Source of the DNA: Acidimicrobiales bacterium
Lineage (GTDB): Bacteria; Actinomycetota; Acidimicrobiia; Acidimicrobiales; Poriferisodaliceae
DNA: 11,052 nt
Direction: 5' to 3'
NCBI GenBank assembly: GCA_020631315.1
Contig: JAHDHM010000058.1
Coordinates: 1,864 to 12,915, forward strand
Shown here one piece after another: positions 4,908-11,052 of this stretch; position 1 is the stretch's first letter; each line of letters begins with the position of its first letter. Below the pieces are notes generated by a model. The model made no database searches and was not told the origin of the DNA. It worked only from the letters and a program-made list of their open reading frames with translations. The translations under genes and the position numbers were made by a program.

Positions 4908-5252
4908 ATGCGAACCATCGAACTACTGCTCGAAGAGACCGAGGACCTCAGCTGGCGGGCTGACGGCCGCTGCGTCGACGGCGCCGCGACCATGACCAAC
5001 CTGTTCTTCTCCGAGGACCTCCACGACATCGCACGTGCCAAGGCCATCTGCGCCAAGTGCCCGGTCAAGGCCGAATGCCTCGACCTGGCCCTTCGCAACG
5101 AGGAGCCGTGGGGCGTGTGGGGCGGGCAGCTGATCATGAACGGTCGGGTGCTCGCCAACAAGCGGGGCCGGGGCCGTCCGCCCAAGCACCCGCGCCCCGA
5201 GCTGGTCGTCGACGAGGTGCCCATTCCTCCGCACCTGATCGCGACCGCCTGA
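4908..5252 (+). CDS. whiB7: WhiB7-like transcriptional regulator
   Basis: 114-aa WhiB-family Fe-S protein that binds the primary sigma factor and activates transcription. The four cluster cysteines are Cys22, Cys48, Cys51 and Cys57 (C-x2-C-x5-C at the end). The turn EPWGVWGG (66-73) with the leading E-P is the WhiB7/WblC form. A C-terminal AT-hook, KRGRGRPPK (85-93), should contact A/T-rich minor groove. WhiB7/WblC proteins switch on intrinsic resistance to ribosome-targeting antibiotics and activate their own promoters. The start follows AAGGGGAG by about 8 nt. A C-terminal tail (PELVVDEVPIPPHLIATA) extends beyond the usual end near the AT-hook. Acidimicrobial genomes may carry several related paralogs, so strict orthology is uncertain. 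Confidence 0.85.
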   Translation: MRTIELLLEETEDLSWRADGRCVDGAATMTNLFFSEDLHDIARAKAICAKCPVKAECLDLALRNEEPWGVWGGQLIMNGRVLANKRGRGRPPKHPRPELVVDEVPIPPHLIATA

Positions 5253-5256
5253 CGCC

Positions 5257-5331
5257 AGGCGCCGCGACATCCCCACATGCACGAGCTCACCCGAGACGGG
5301 TGAGTGACGTCGGCGGGGTGTCGCGGCGCCT
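5257..5331. repeat. Nested inverted repeat downstream of whiB
   Basis: Outer arms AGGCGCCGCGACATCCCC (5257-5274) and GGGGTGTCGCGGCGCCT (5315-5331) pair over 17 bp with one bulged T. Inside, CTCACCCG (5286-5293) / CGGGTGAG (5297-5304) forms a perfect 8-bp hairpin with loop AGA. There is no T tract, so it is not a classical intrinsic terminator. It could still end the whiB transcript or protect its 3' end. Confidence 0.8.
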
Positions 5332-5387
5332 CCGTCGCGGGCAGACTTGTTCGGAATCGCCGCGACGGCCGAACGGGTTGCCTCCAC

Positions 5388-5996
5388 ATGTCCATCGACG
5401 AGATGCCTGCTGCCGAACCACCCGTCGACGCCGAGGTCACTGATGCCGACGGGTCGGCGGGTCACGGTTCGAGCGATGCTCGCCGACGCCGGATCGGCAT
5501 CGCGCTCCTCGTGATGGCCATGGCCGCCGTGGTCGCCGCCTTCACCCTCGGCGGCGAGGAGGACACCCCGGGAGTGGCCGGGGGCGACGCCTTCCACGAC
5601 ATCGAACTCACGACACTCGACGGTGAACGTCTCGACTTCGCCCAGTTCGAGGGCACGCCCGTCATCGTGAACTTCTTCGCCTCGTGGTGTGGACCCTGCC
5701 GGGCCGAGATGCCCGTGCTCGACGCGCTGCATCGTGAGTGGGATGGCCGAGTGGTCGTGATCGGCCTCGATCCATCAGACGGCATCGACGCCGCCCGACA
5801 GTTCGTCGAAGAGACCGGCGCCACCTTCCCGACCGCCCTCGACGAGCAAGCCGTGCTCCTCGAGCGGTTCGACGGCTTCGGGATGCCCACCAACGTCTTC
5901 GTCGACGGCGACGGGAACGTCGTCGACAGCTGGGTCGGCGAACTCACCGAGGAAGAGTTCCGCAACCGCGTGGAAGAGTTCTTCGGGGTCTCCTGA
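5388..5996 (+). CDS. Membrane-anchored thioredoxin-like protein (TlpA/ResA family)
   Basis: 202-aa protein. A 34-residue acidic cytoplasmic leader ending in RRRR precedes one membrane segment (IGIALLVMAMAAVVAAFTL, about 36-54). A thioredoxin fold follows outside the cell. The redox motif is WCGPC (100-104) in NFFASWCGPCRAEMP, and the cis-proline is in GFGMPTNVFVD (Pro167). Such proteins reduce disulfides in apocytochrome c or other exported proteins, using electrons supplied by CcdA. The ATG at 5388 was chosen because the leader then shows a plausible positive-inside anchor. Upstream in-frame codons run into the inverted repeat. Its TGA overlaps the ccdA ATG by 1 nt, so the pair forms an operon. 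Confidence 0.9.
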   Translation: MSIDEMPAAEPPVDAEVTDADGSAGHGSSDARRRRIGIALLVMAMAAVVAAFTLGGEEDTPGVAGGDAFHDIELTTLDGERLDFAQFEGTPVIVNFFASWCGPCRAEMPVLDALHREWDGRVVVIGLDPSDGIDAARQFVEETGATFPTALDEQAVLLERFDGFGMPTNVFVDGDGNVVDSWVGELTEEEFRNRVEEFFGVS

Positions 5997-6871
5997 TGTT
6001 CGACGCGCCGATCGCCTTCGCCTTCACCGCCGGCCTCATCGCCGTGGTGAACCCCTGCGGGTTCGCCATGTTGCCGGCCTACCTCTCGTACTTCCTCGGC
6101 ATCGAGAGCCGCAACGACGACGGCTCGGACCCGCGTGGGTCGCTCGCGAGGGCGCTCGCCACCGGTGCGGTCGTCTCGCTCGGCTTCTTCGTCGTCTTCG
6201 GCGTCATGGGCGCACTGTTCACCCTGGGGCTGACCGCTCTCGAGGATCAGCTGCCGTGGTTCGGGTTGGTGATCGGCATCGCCATGTTCTTCTTGGGCAT
6301 CGCCATGCTGCGCGGCTTCCAGATGACCGTGGCCCTGCCCAAGCTCCAGAAGGGCGGTGGCGGCCGGGACCTGCGATCGCTGTTCCTGTTCGGGATCAGC
6401 TACGCGATCGCCAGCCTGTCGTGCGCGTTCCCGACGTTCTTCGCGCTGTTCGGTCTGGTCGACGGGGCCGGGGCAGGTACCACGGTGTTCGTGGCCTATG
6501 CGCTCGGCATGACGACGGTGCTGATGGCACTGACCGTCTCACTCGCTATGGCACGCCAGTCGTTGCTGCACACGCTGCGCAAGGCGATGCAGCACGTCGA
6601 CCGTGCAGCGGGAGTCCTCCTGGTGATCGCCGGCGCCTACATCGTCTACTTCTGGGCCATCGACCTGGCCGACGTGCAGAGCGGTTCGGCCTGGCGCGAG
6701 CCGGTGTTGTTGGTCGAACGATTCAGCGACGGCATCCGCAACCGGATCCGCGACGCCGGTGGCACCCGGGTCGGCCTGCTGCTCGGCGCGGTGGTCGCCG
6801 CATCGGTTGGTGCGGTGCTGATGCGTCCCCGGCAACACCCCGCGCCGACGGACGAGACCACCGCCGTCTGA
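5996..6871 (+). CDS. ccdA: CcdA family thiol-disulfide transporter
   Basis: 291-aa polytopic membrane protein of the CcdA/DsbD-beta family, which carries reducing equivalents from cytoplasmic thioredoxin across the membrane to proteins such as the upstream TlpA-like partner. The two redox cysteines are in NPCGFAMLPAYLSYFLG (Cys21) and SLSCAFPTFFALFG (Cys143), one in each three-helix half. An added C-terminal region beyond the usual six helices has an amphipathic stretch (VERFSDGIRNRIRDAGG) and a seventh hydrophobic segment (VGLLLGAVVAASVGAVLM). The ATG overlaps the preceding stop (TGATG), which implies coupled translation. Confidence 0.93.
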   Translation: MFDAPIAFAFTAGLIAVVNPCGFAMLPAYLSYFLGIESRNDDGSDPRGSLARALATGAVVSLGFFVVFGVMGALFTLGLTALEDQLPWFGLVIGIAMFFLGIAMLRGFQMTVALPKLQKGGGGRDLRSLFLFGISYAIASLSCAFPTFFALFGLVDGAGAGTTVFVAYALGMTTVLMALTVSLAMARQSLLHTLRKAMQHVDRAAGVLLVIAGAYIVYFWAIDLADVQSGSAWREPVLLVERFSDGIRNRIRDAGGTRVGLLLGAVVAASVGAVLMRPRQHPAPTDETTAV

Positions 6872-6897
6872 CCTCTCGTTCGACCGGGTCACCCACC

Positions 6898-6903
6898 TAG
6901 CCT
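6898..6903 (+). promoter_or_regulatory. -10 element (TAGCCT) for the PGA hydrolase-like gene
   Basis: TAGCCT ends 7 nt before the GTG at 6911 with no Shine-Dalgarno, giving a leaderless start. It lies 27 bp after the ccdA stop, so the gene has its own promoter. Confidence 0.55.
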
Positions 6904-6910
6904 TGAGGGC

Positions 6911-7558
6911 GTGGGACTCCACCTCCGCGATCACGCTCTGCTCGAGGATCCGCAGCCGTTCGCGCGCCTGCTCGAGCAGCCCGACGTGGTGGAGGAGCTC
7001 GAGCTGCGTGGTTCGGTCGGTTTCATGGCCTTCCACGGTGGCCGCCTGGAGGAGGTCACCGACGTGGTGGCCCGAGGTGCCGCCGAGCTCTCGGGGTCCT
7101 CGTACTACGGGGTCCTGCAGCCGGAAGCCGAGCAGTGGCACATCCCGTCGCACCGGGTCACCGCCGAGCAGAGCCCACGGCTCGCCGAGTTCCTCGACCA
7201 CGTCGACGTCGTCATCGCCATCCACGGCTTCGGACGCGTCGACCTGTGGCGTTCACTGCTCGTGGGTGGGCGTAACCGAGAACTGGCGGAGCACGTTGCC
7301 TGCCGGCTGATCCCGGCACTCCCCCACTACGAGATCCTCACGAACTTGGACGACATCCCGAAGCCGTTGCGCGGCCAACATCCGCGCAACCCTGCGAACG
7401 TGACACGTGGGGGCGGCATCCAGATCGAGTTGCCACCGCGTGTGCGCGGCCGGAGCCCGATCTTCTGGGGCATGGACGTGCAGCATCCGGTGCCGCACAC
7501 GACAGCGTTGATCCACGCGCTCGCGAAGGCCGCCGGAGAGTGGCCCGCCGGAAACTGA
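6911..7558 (+). CDS. Poly-gamma-glutamate hydrolase family zinc protein
   Basis: 215-aa protein of the PghP-like (Gamma_PGA_hydro) zinc-peptidase family, related to carboxypeptidases. Putative zinc ligands are His42 and Glu47 in FMAFHGGRLEEVTD and His105 in VVIAIHGFGR. The probable catalytic Glu172 is in GGGIQIELPPRVR. SYYGVLQPE, HIPSH and the LLVGGRN segment also follow the family order. Phage members degrade capsular poly-gamma-glutamate. Chromosomal members are common and their substrate is mostly unknown. No signal peptide, so it should act in the cytosol. GTG was chosen because of the leaderless promoter 7 nt upstream. Convergent with pdxH, 14 bp apart. Confidence 0.85.
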   Translation: MGLHLRDHALLEDPQPFARLLEQPDVVEELELRGSVGFMAFHGGRLEEVTDVVARGAAELSGSSYYGVLQPEAEQWHIPSHRVTAEQSPRLAEFLDHVDVVIAIHGFGRVDLWRSLLVGGRNRELAEHVACRLIPALPHYEILTNLDDIPKPLRGQHPRNPANVTRGGGIQIELPPRVRGRSPIFWGMDVQHPVPHTTALIHALAKAAGEWPAGN

Positions 7559-7572
7559 CGTCAGAGGTCAGC

Positions 7573-8208
7573 TCAGGGGGCGAGACGCTGGGTGGTCCAG
7601 CCATCGCCGGCACGCTCGAACACCATGCGATCGTGGAGGCGATACTCGGCGCCCTGCCAGATCTCGACGCGCTCGGCCTGGACCATGAAGCCACCCCAGT
7701 GGTCCGGACGGTCGACGGGGCGCCCGTCATGGGCTGCGGTCAGCGTCTTGTACCGACGGACGAGCCAGTCACGGTCGGGAATCGGCGACGACTGATCCGA
7801 TGCGACGGAGGCCAACTGGCTTCCGGCCGGGCGGCTCGCCCAGTAGGCGTCGGAACGAGCGGCATCGAGCTGACGAACAGGGCCGCGAACGCGGATCTGA
7901 CGATCGAGCTCGAGCCAGGAGAAGACGCATTCGGCGAAGGGGCGAGCCAGCAGGTCGCGACCCTTCTGACTCGTGTGGTTCGTGTGGAAGGTGATGCAGC
8001 CGTCGACGATGCCTCGCATCAGCACGTTGCGGGCCGACGGCGTGCCGTCCTCCCCCACCGTCGCGATGACCATCGCATCGGGATTGTTGAAGCCGAGATC
8101 TGCGGCGTAGTAGATCCACTCTGCGAGCACGTCGAGTGGTTCGCGTTCGGCGATGTCGTCCGGAAGTCCGGCGGCCTGCAGATCCGCCCGCACGTCGTCG
8201 ATGTTCAC
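7573..8208 (-). CDS. pdxH: Pyridoxamine 5'-phosphate oxidase
   Basis: 211-aa FMN enzyme oxidising pyridoxine or pyridoxamine 5'-phosphate to the cofactor pyridoxal 5'-phosphate. FMN-site motifs are SARNVLMRG (58-66) and TNHTSQKGRDLLARP (76-90). The family segments ELDRQIRVRG (100-109), AYWASRPAGSQLASVASDQS (121-140) and RPDHWGGFMV (167-176) follow. RLHDR and the C-terminal RLAP complete the match. Start GTG at 8208 has AAAGGA 8 nt upstream, so unlike several neighbours this message carries a ribosome site. It is divergent from the crcB pair across 104 bp. Confidence 0.96.
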   Translation of the reverse strand: MNIDDVRADLQAAGLPDDIAEREPLDVLAEWIYYAADLGFNNPDAMVIATVGEDGTPSARNVLMRGIVDGCITFHTNHTSQKGRDLLARPFAECVFSWLELDRQIRVRGPVRQLDAARSDAYWASRPAGSQLASVASDQSSPIPDRDWLVRRYKTLTAAHDGRPVDRPDHWGGFMVQAERVEIWQGAEYRLHDRMVFERAGDGWTTQRLAP

Positions 8209-8312
8209 CTACGGTGTCCTTTGCCACGTCGAGGGCCAGCACCCACGAGCGGGCCCCGGACAGTGTGGCGGTCCATCGGCCCGGAGACCACGCGATTTTC
8301 GTGACATCGGAC

Positions 8313-8657
8313 ATGCAGCCCCGGACGTTCGCGTGGATCGCCGCAGGCGTCGCCGTCGGTGCACTGTTGCGTTGGGCGATCGACGCGGCACTCCCGGAGC
8401 TGTGGACACTCGGTCTCGTGAACGCCGGTGGCTGTGCCGTGATGGGACTGATCTTCGAGCGCAGCACGGAACGCACCGCACGGCTCGTCGGGACAGGGTT
8501 CTGCGGCGGGCTGACCACGATGTCGAGCGCCGCCGTCGCAGTCGGCGATGCGCTGGCGGACTCCCGATGGGTGGTCGCAGTCGCGACGATGCTGATGCTG
8601 ACTGCGGTTTCCTTCGCCGGATTCGCTGCCGGCCGTCGCTTCGCGGTGGCGACGTGA
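8313..8657 (+). CDS. crcB: CrcB/FluC fluoride channel subunit 1
   Basis: 114-aa four-helix membrane protein of the Fluc family, which exports fluoride passively as an antiparallel dimer. GVAVGALLRWAID (12-24) and LGLVNAGGCAVMG (33-45, with the conserved Asn37) match the first half. GTGFCGGLTTMSS (60-72) is the helix-3 break with TT at 68-69. The Phe-box positions that normally read T-F-S-x-F are Met70 and Ala73. ATG at 8313 was chosen. A GTG at 8301 would add four residues. Overlaps the second subunit by 4 nt (GTGA), as expected for a heterodimer pair. No fluoride riboswitch was recognised upstream. Confidence 0.9.
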   Translation: MQPRTFAWIAAGVAVGALLRWAIDAALPELWTLGLVNAGGCAVMGLIFERSTERTARLVGTGFCGGLTTMSSAAVAVGDALADSRWVVAVATMLMLTAVSFAGFAAGRRFAVAT

Positions 8658-8980
8658 CCTTCCTCGGCCTCGTCGCGCTGGCCATCGCCGGAGGATGGAT
8701 CCGCCATGCCGCTCAGACCGTGCTGCCCACCTGGTTCGGCACCTTGCTGGTGAACGTGGCTGGATCGACCCTTGCCGGCCTGGCCGTGTCGTGGGACGGC
8801 TCGCGCCGAGCCGTCTTCGTCATCGGTGGGCTCGGTGCACTCACGTCGGTCTCGGCCGCGTTGGCGGACCACCAGCGGCTTGCCGACGCGAAGGGTCGTG
8901 CCGCGGCGAGCGTCTACGGAATCGGCACGATCGTCAGTTGTTGCCTGGCCGCATGGCTGGGCATCGAACTCGCGAGCTGA
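8654..8980 (+). CDS. crcB: CrcB/FluC fluoride channel subunit 2
   Basis: 108-aa partner subunit starting at the GTG that overlaps the stop of subunit 1. It keeps AGGWIRHA (12-19), FGTLLVNVAGSTLAG with Asn34, and GGLGALTSVSAAL (58-70) at the helix-3 break. The usual T-T-F-S-x-F is Thr-Ser-Val-Ser-Ala-Ala, so the Phe-box positions are Val66 and Ala69. Tandem crcB genes in actinobacteria and Gram-positives normally encode two oppositely oriented halves of one channel. It converges on serS, 16 bp away. Confidence 0.88.
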   Translation: MTFLGLVALAIAGGWIRHAAQTVLPTWFGTLLVNVAGSTLAGLAVSWDGSRRAVFVIGGLGALTSVSAALADHQRLADAKGRAAASVYGIGTIVSCCLAAWLGIELAS

Positions 8981-8996
8981 GTCGGATGGGCCCAGG

Positions 8997-10244
8997 TCAG
9001 CGGGGCTCGAGGACCTCGAGGCCGCAGTAGGGGCGCAGGACCTCCGGCACGACGAAGGTGCCGTCCGCGGTCTGGCAGTGCTCCATCATGAACACGAGCG
9101 TCCGCGAGATGGCGCACGCGGTGCCGTTCAGCGTGTGCAACAGGCCCTTCTCGGCGCCGGTCATGCGAGTGTTCATGCGGCGAGCCGAGTAGTCCGTGTA
9201 GTTCGAGCAGGAGGTGATCTCGCGGTAGCGACCCTCGGACGGGAGCCACACCTCGAGGTCGTACTTCTTCGCTGCAGCCGACCCGAGGTCCCCGCCGGCG
9301 ATGTTGACCAGGCGATACGGCAAACCGAGACCGCCGACGATCTCCTCTTGGAGTTCGCGCAGCGTCTCGAGCTCGTCCCAGGACTTGTCTGGGTGGCAGT
9401 AGGAGAACATCTCGACCTTGTCGAACTGATGCACTCGGAAGATGCCTCGGGTGTCCTTGCCATAGGTGCCGGCCTCGCGGCGGAAGCAGGACGAGAAGCC
9501 GGCGTAGCGCAGTGGCAGGTCGGCGACATCGACCTGCTCTTGGCGGTGGAGGCCGGCCAGGCCGACCTCGGCGGTGCCGATGAGGAAGAGGTCGTCGCCA
9601 TCGATCTCGTACACCTGATGGCGATCGGTCGGGAAGAAGCCGGCATCGACCATCATCTCTTCGCGAACGAGGACCGGGGGCACCACCGGGATGAAGCCGG
9701 TCGACACGAGCTTCGCCATGGTCCACTGCACGAGAGCGAACTCGAGACGGACTGCGTCGCCCATGAGGTAGGCGAAACGGCTACCGGAGTTGCGGACCGC
9801 GCGTTCGCTGTCGACCCAACCCATGTGCTCGCCGAAGGTCGCGTGATCCATCGGCGGAGGCGGGTTCTGGGCGCCGACCTCACGGATGGTCTCGCCCTCG
9901 TCCTCGTCGCCCGCCGGCACGGACTCGTGGGCGGGATTCGGGATCCTCAGGACGAGCTCGCCGACCTTGTCATCGAGCAGCTTCTGCGCCTCTTCGGCCT
10001 CGCCGAGACGAGCCTTCACCGCGGCTGCGGCCTCGATCTTGGCAGGGCGGTCTTCGGGAGCCGAGCGCCCGATCTCCTTGGACGCGGCGTTGGACTCGGC
10101 TCGGAGCTGCTCGGTGGCCTGCAGCTGGGCCCGACGCTCTGCGTCGGCGGTGAGCACGGCATCGATCGACGACGAGTCGGCGCCCTTGAGCAGCGCACCA
10201 GCGCGGTAGGCGTCGTCATCACGGAGCTTGGTCAGGTCGATCAC
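8997..10244 (-). CDS. serS: Seryl-tRNA synthetase
   Basis: 415-aa class II aminoacyl-tRNA synthetase charging tRNA-Ser (and tRNA-Sec where present). Residues 1-100 form the tRNA-binding coiled-coil arm (Ala/Glu/Lys-rich, ending VGELVLRIPN). TAEVGLAGLH (224-233) binds serine and ATP. Motif 2 is SSCFRREAGTYGKDTRGIFR (251-270), followed by VHQFDKVEMF. Motif 3 is NGTACAISRTLVFMMEHCQ (373-391). GTG at 10244 (VIDLTKLRDD) was chosen over a longer frame because it aligns with the family start and a TACCAT -10 box ends 8 nt upstream. That leaderless start leaves no room for a T-box leader. Confidence 0.97.
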   Translation of the reverse strand: MIDLTKLRDDDAYRAGALLKGADSSSIDAVLTADAERRAQLQATEQLRAESNAASKEIGRSAPEDRPAKIEAAAAVKARLGEAEEAQKLLDDKVGELVLRIPNPAHESVPAGDEDEGETIREVGAQNPPPPMDHATFGEHMGWVDSERAVRNSGSRFAYLMGDAVRLEFALVQWTMAKLVSTGFIPVVPPVLVREEMMVDAGFFPTDRHQVYEIDGDDLFLIGTAEVGLAGLHRQEQVDVADLPLRYAGFSSCFRREAGTYGKDTRGIFRVHQFDKVEMFSYCHPDKSWDELETLRELQEEIVGGLGLPYRLVNIAGGDLGSAAAKKYDLEVWLPSEGRYREITSCSNYTDYSARRMNTRMTGAEKGLLHTLNGTACAISRTLVFMMEHCQTADGTFVVPEVLRPYCGLEVLEPR

Positions 10245-10252
10245 GGCTGTTG

Positions 10253-10258
10253 ATGGTA
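10253..10258 (-). promoter_or_regulatory. -10 element (TACCAT) for serS
   Basis: TACCAT on the minus strand ends 8 nt before the GTG at 10244, with no Shine-Dalgarno. It is divergent from the ABC transporter promoter. Confidence 0.5.
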
Positions 10259-10317
10259 CGAGGCCGACAGCCCCGGTACGCACGGTTTCGGCTTCTCGAC
10301 CCCCGCGAGGCGGCGAG

Positions 10318-10323
10318 TAGCGT
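10318..10323 (+). promoter_or_regulatory. -10 element (TAGCGT) for the ABC ATPase gene
   Basis: TAGCGT ends 7 nt before the GTG at 10331. CTCGAC at 10295-10300 is a weak -35 candidate at 17-bp spacing. Another leaderless layout. Confidence 0.5.
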
Positions 10324-10330
10324 CATCGCC

Positions 10331-11052
10331 GTGTCTGACGCCGGCCCTTCCCCGCTGCTGGAGTGTGACGGTCTCGTCGTGGCCCATGGTGACCACGTGG
10401 TGGTCAGCGGCGTCGACCTGACAGTCGCCCCCGGGGAGATCGTCGCGCTGCTCGGAGTGAACGGCGCCGGGAAGACCTCGACGCTGGAGACGATCGAGGG
10501 TTACCTGCAGCCCGGCGGTGGCGCGGTGCGCGTCCTCGGGGAGGAACCAGCACGGGCGGTTGCCTCCGGTGGAGTCGGCGTCGTGCTGCAGGACGGCGGC
10601 TTCGCTCCCGGGGCTCGGGTCAACGAGACCTTGCGCCTCTTCCGATCTCTTCACCGAGACCGCGGCCCCACGGTCGACGAACTGCTGGACCTCTGCGGAC
10701 TGCACGGCGTTGCGACGTCGTCGAATCGCCGGCTGTCGGGAGGCGAGCACCGACGGCTCGGACTCGCCGTCGCACTGATCGGTGCACCCCAGCTGCTGCT
10801 GCTCGACGAGCCGACGGCAGGTGTCGACCAGTCGGGCCGGCGTGCGGTCATCGACACGATCCGAGACCGCGCCGCCAACGGGGCGGGCGTGCTCCTGACG
10901 ACGCACGAGCTCGATGTGGTCGAAGAGCTGGCCGACCGGGTGCTGGTCCTGCACGACGGAGCTGTCGCACTGGCCGGCTCGCTGACCGAACTCGCCGCCG
11001 AGGTCCCCCAGCAGGTCCGGATCGCCATCTCACCGCAGCCTGACCCTGTGGC
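10331..11052 (+). CDS. ABC transporter ATP-binding protein, partial at window end
   Basis: About 240 codons of an ABC-type ATPase, open to the right edge. Walker A is GVNGAGKT (42-49), the Q-loop Gln87 is in VGVVLQDGGF, the signature is LSGGEHRRLGLA (135-146), Walker B is LLLLDEPTAGVD (155-166), and the switch His192 is in LLTTHELD. The sequence VSGVDLTVAPGEIVALLG and the 'DEPTAGVD' form are typical of ABC-2 type exporters (drug or lipid efflux, CcmA/NatA/DrrA group). The permease would be expected just beyond the window. GTG was chosen from the leaderless promoter. A cargo cannot be named. Confidence 0.93.
   Translation, partial: MSDAGPSPLLECDGLVVAHGDHVVVSGVDLTVAPGEIVALLGVNGAGKTSTLETIEGYLQPGGGAVRVLGEEPARAVASGGVGVVLQDGGFAPGARVNETLRLFRSLHRDRGPTVDELLDLCGLHGVATSSNRRLSGGEHRRLGLAVALIGAPQLLLLDEPTAGVDQSGRRAVIDTIRDRAANGAGVLLTTHELDVVEELADRVLVLHDGAVALAGSLTELAAEVPQQVRIAISPQPDPV

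Noticed and set aside
6911..7558. Phage remnant, because PghP-type hydrolases are known from phages
   Set aside because: No other phage gene, integrase or attachment site is nearby, base composition matches the neighbours, and the gene has a native-looking leaderless promoter.
8209..8312. Fluoride riboswitch upstream of the crcB pair
   Set aside because: I could not find the crcB-motif core (the GG-GAUGG start with its pseudoknot arms) in this 104-bp gap.
10245..10330. T-box riboswitch for serS
   Set aside because: The gap is 86 bp shared with a divergent gene, the serS -10 box ends 8 nt before the start, and no T-box sequence or terminator is present.

Overview
This is a GC-rich chromosomal stretch from an actinobacterium. 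The evidence is a WhiB-family regulator, actinobacterial-type housekeeping genes (oligoribonuclease, dUTPase, PdxH, SerRS), GTG starts, and -10 boxes of the TANNNT type placed 6-9 nt before start codons (leaderless transcripts). The mix suggests Acidimicrobiia (Ilumatobacter-like), but that assignment is inference. No mobile element, phage module, CRISPR array or rRNA gene is seen, and genes are packed with little spacing.

Left part (1-4387). A partial membrane protein and a MoaD/ThiS sulfur carrier lie on the minus strand, divergent from a histidine phosphatase. Then come a small minus-strand ORF, a tRNA-Lys(TTT) gene, and a minus-strand run of dUTPase, a PaaI-type hotdog thioesterase and a 133-aa hypothetical. 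dut diverges from orn across only 22 bp, where the two -10 boxes share their TA step. orn converges on an acyl-ACP thioesterase gene. The two overlap by 88 bp, and a 15-bp tandem repeat there encodes both C-terminal tails.

Centre (4388-5331). This is the most interesting region. A WhiB7-like regulator (EPWGVWGG turn plus AT-hook) is preceded by a leader of about 460 nt. The leader carries an AT-rich block 3 bp upstream of a -35 box, a 76-codon ORF ending in YIPTPRPRGPM, a candidate antiterminator formed by the last codons of that ORF, a perfect 12-bp intrinsic terminator, a 6-codon ORF with a strong Shine-Dalgarno, and a hairpin that holds the whiB ribosome site in its loop. This fits a translation-sensing attenuator controlling an antibiotic-response regulator. 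The leader-peptide end resembles the ribosome-targeting peptide apidaecin. A large nested inverted repeat follows whiB.

Right part (5388-11052). In order: a membrane-anchored TlpA/ResA-like thioredoxin with CcdA (thiol export and cytochrome c maturation), a poly-gamma-glutamate hydrolase family zinc enzyme, pdxH on the minus strand, a pair of overlapping CrcB/FluC fluoride-channel genes that lack the usual Phe-box phenylalanines, serS on the minus strand, and a divergent ABC transporter ATPase that runs off the end of the window.
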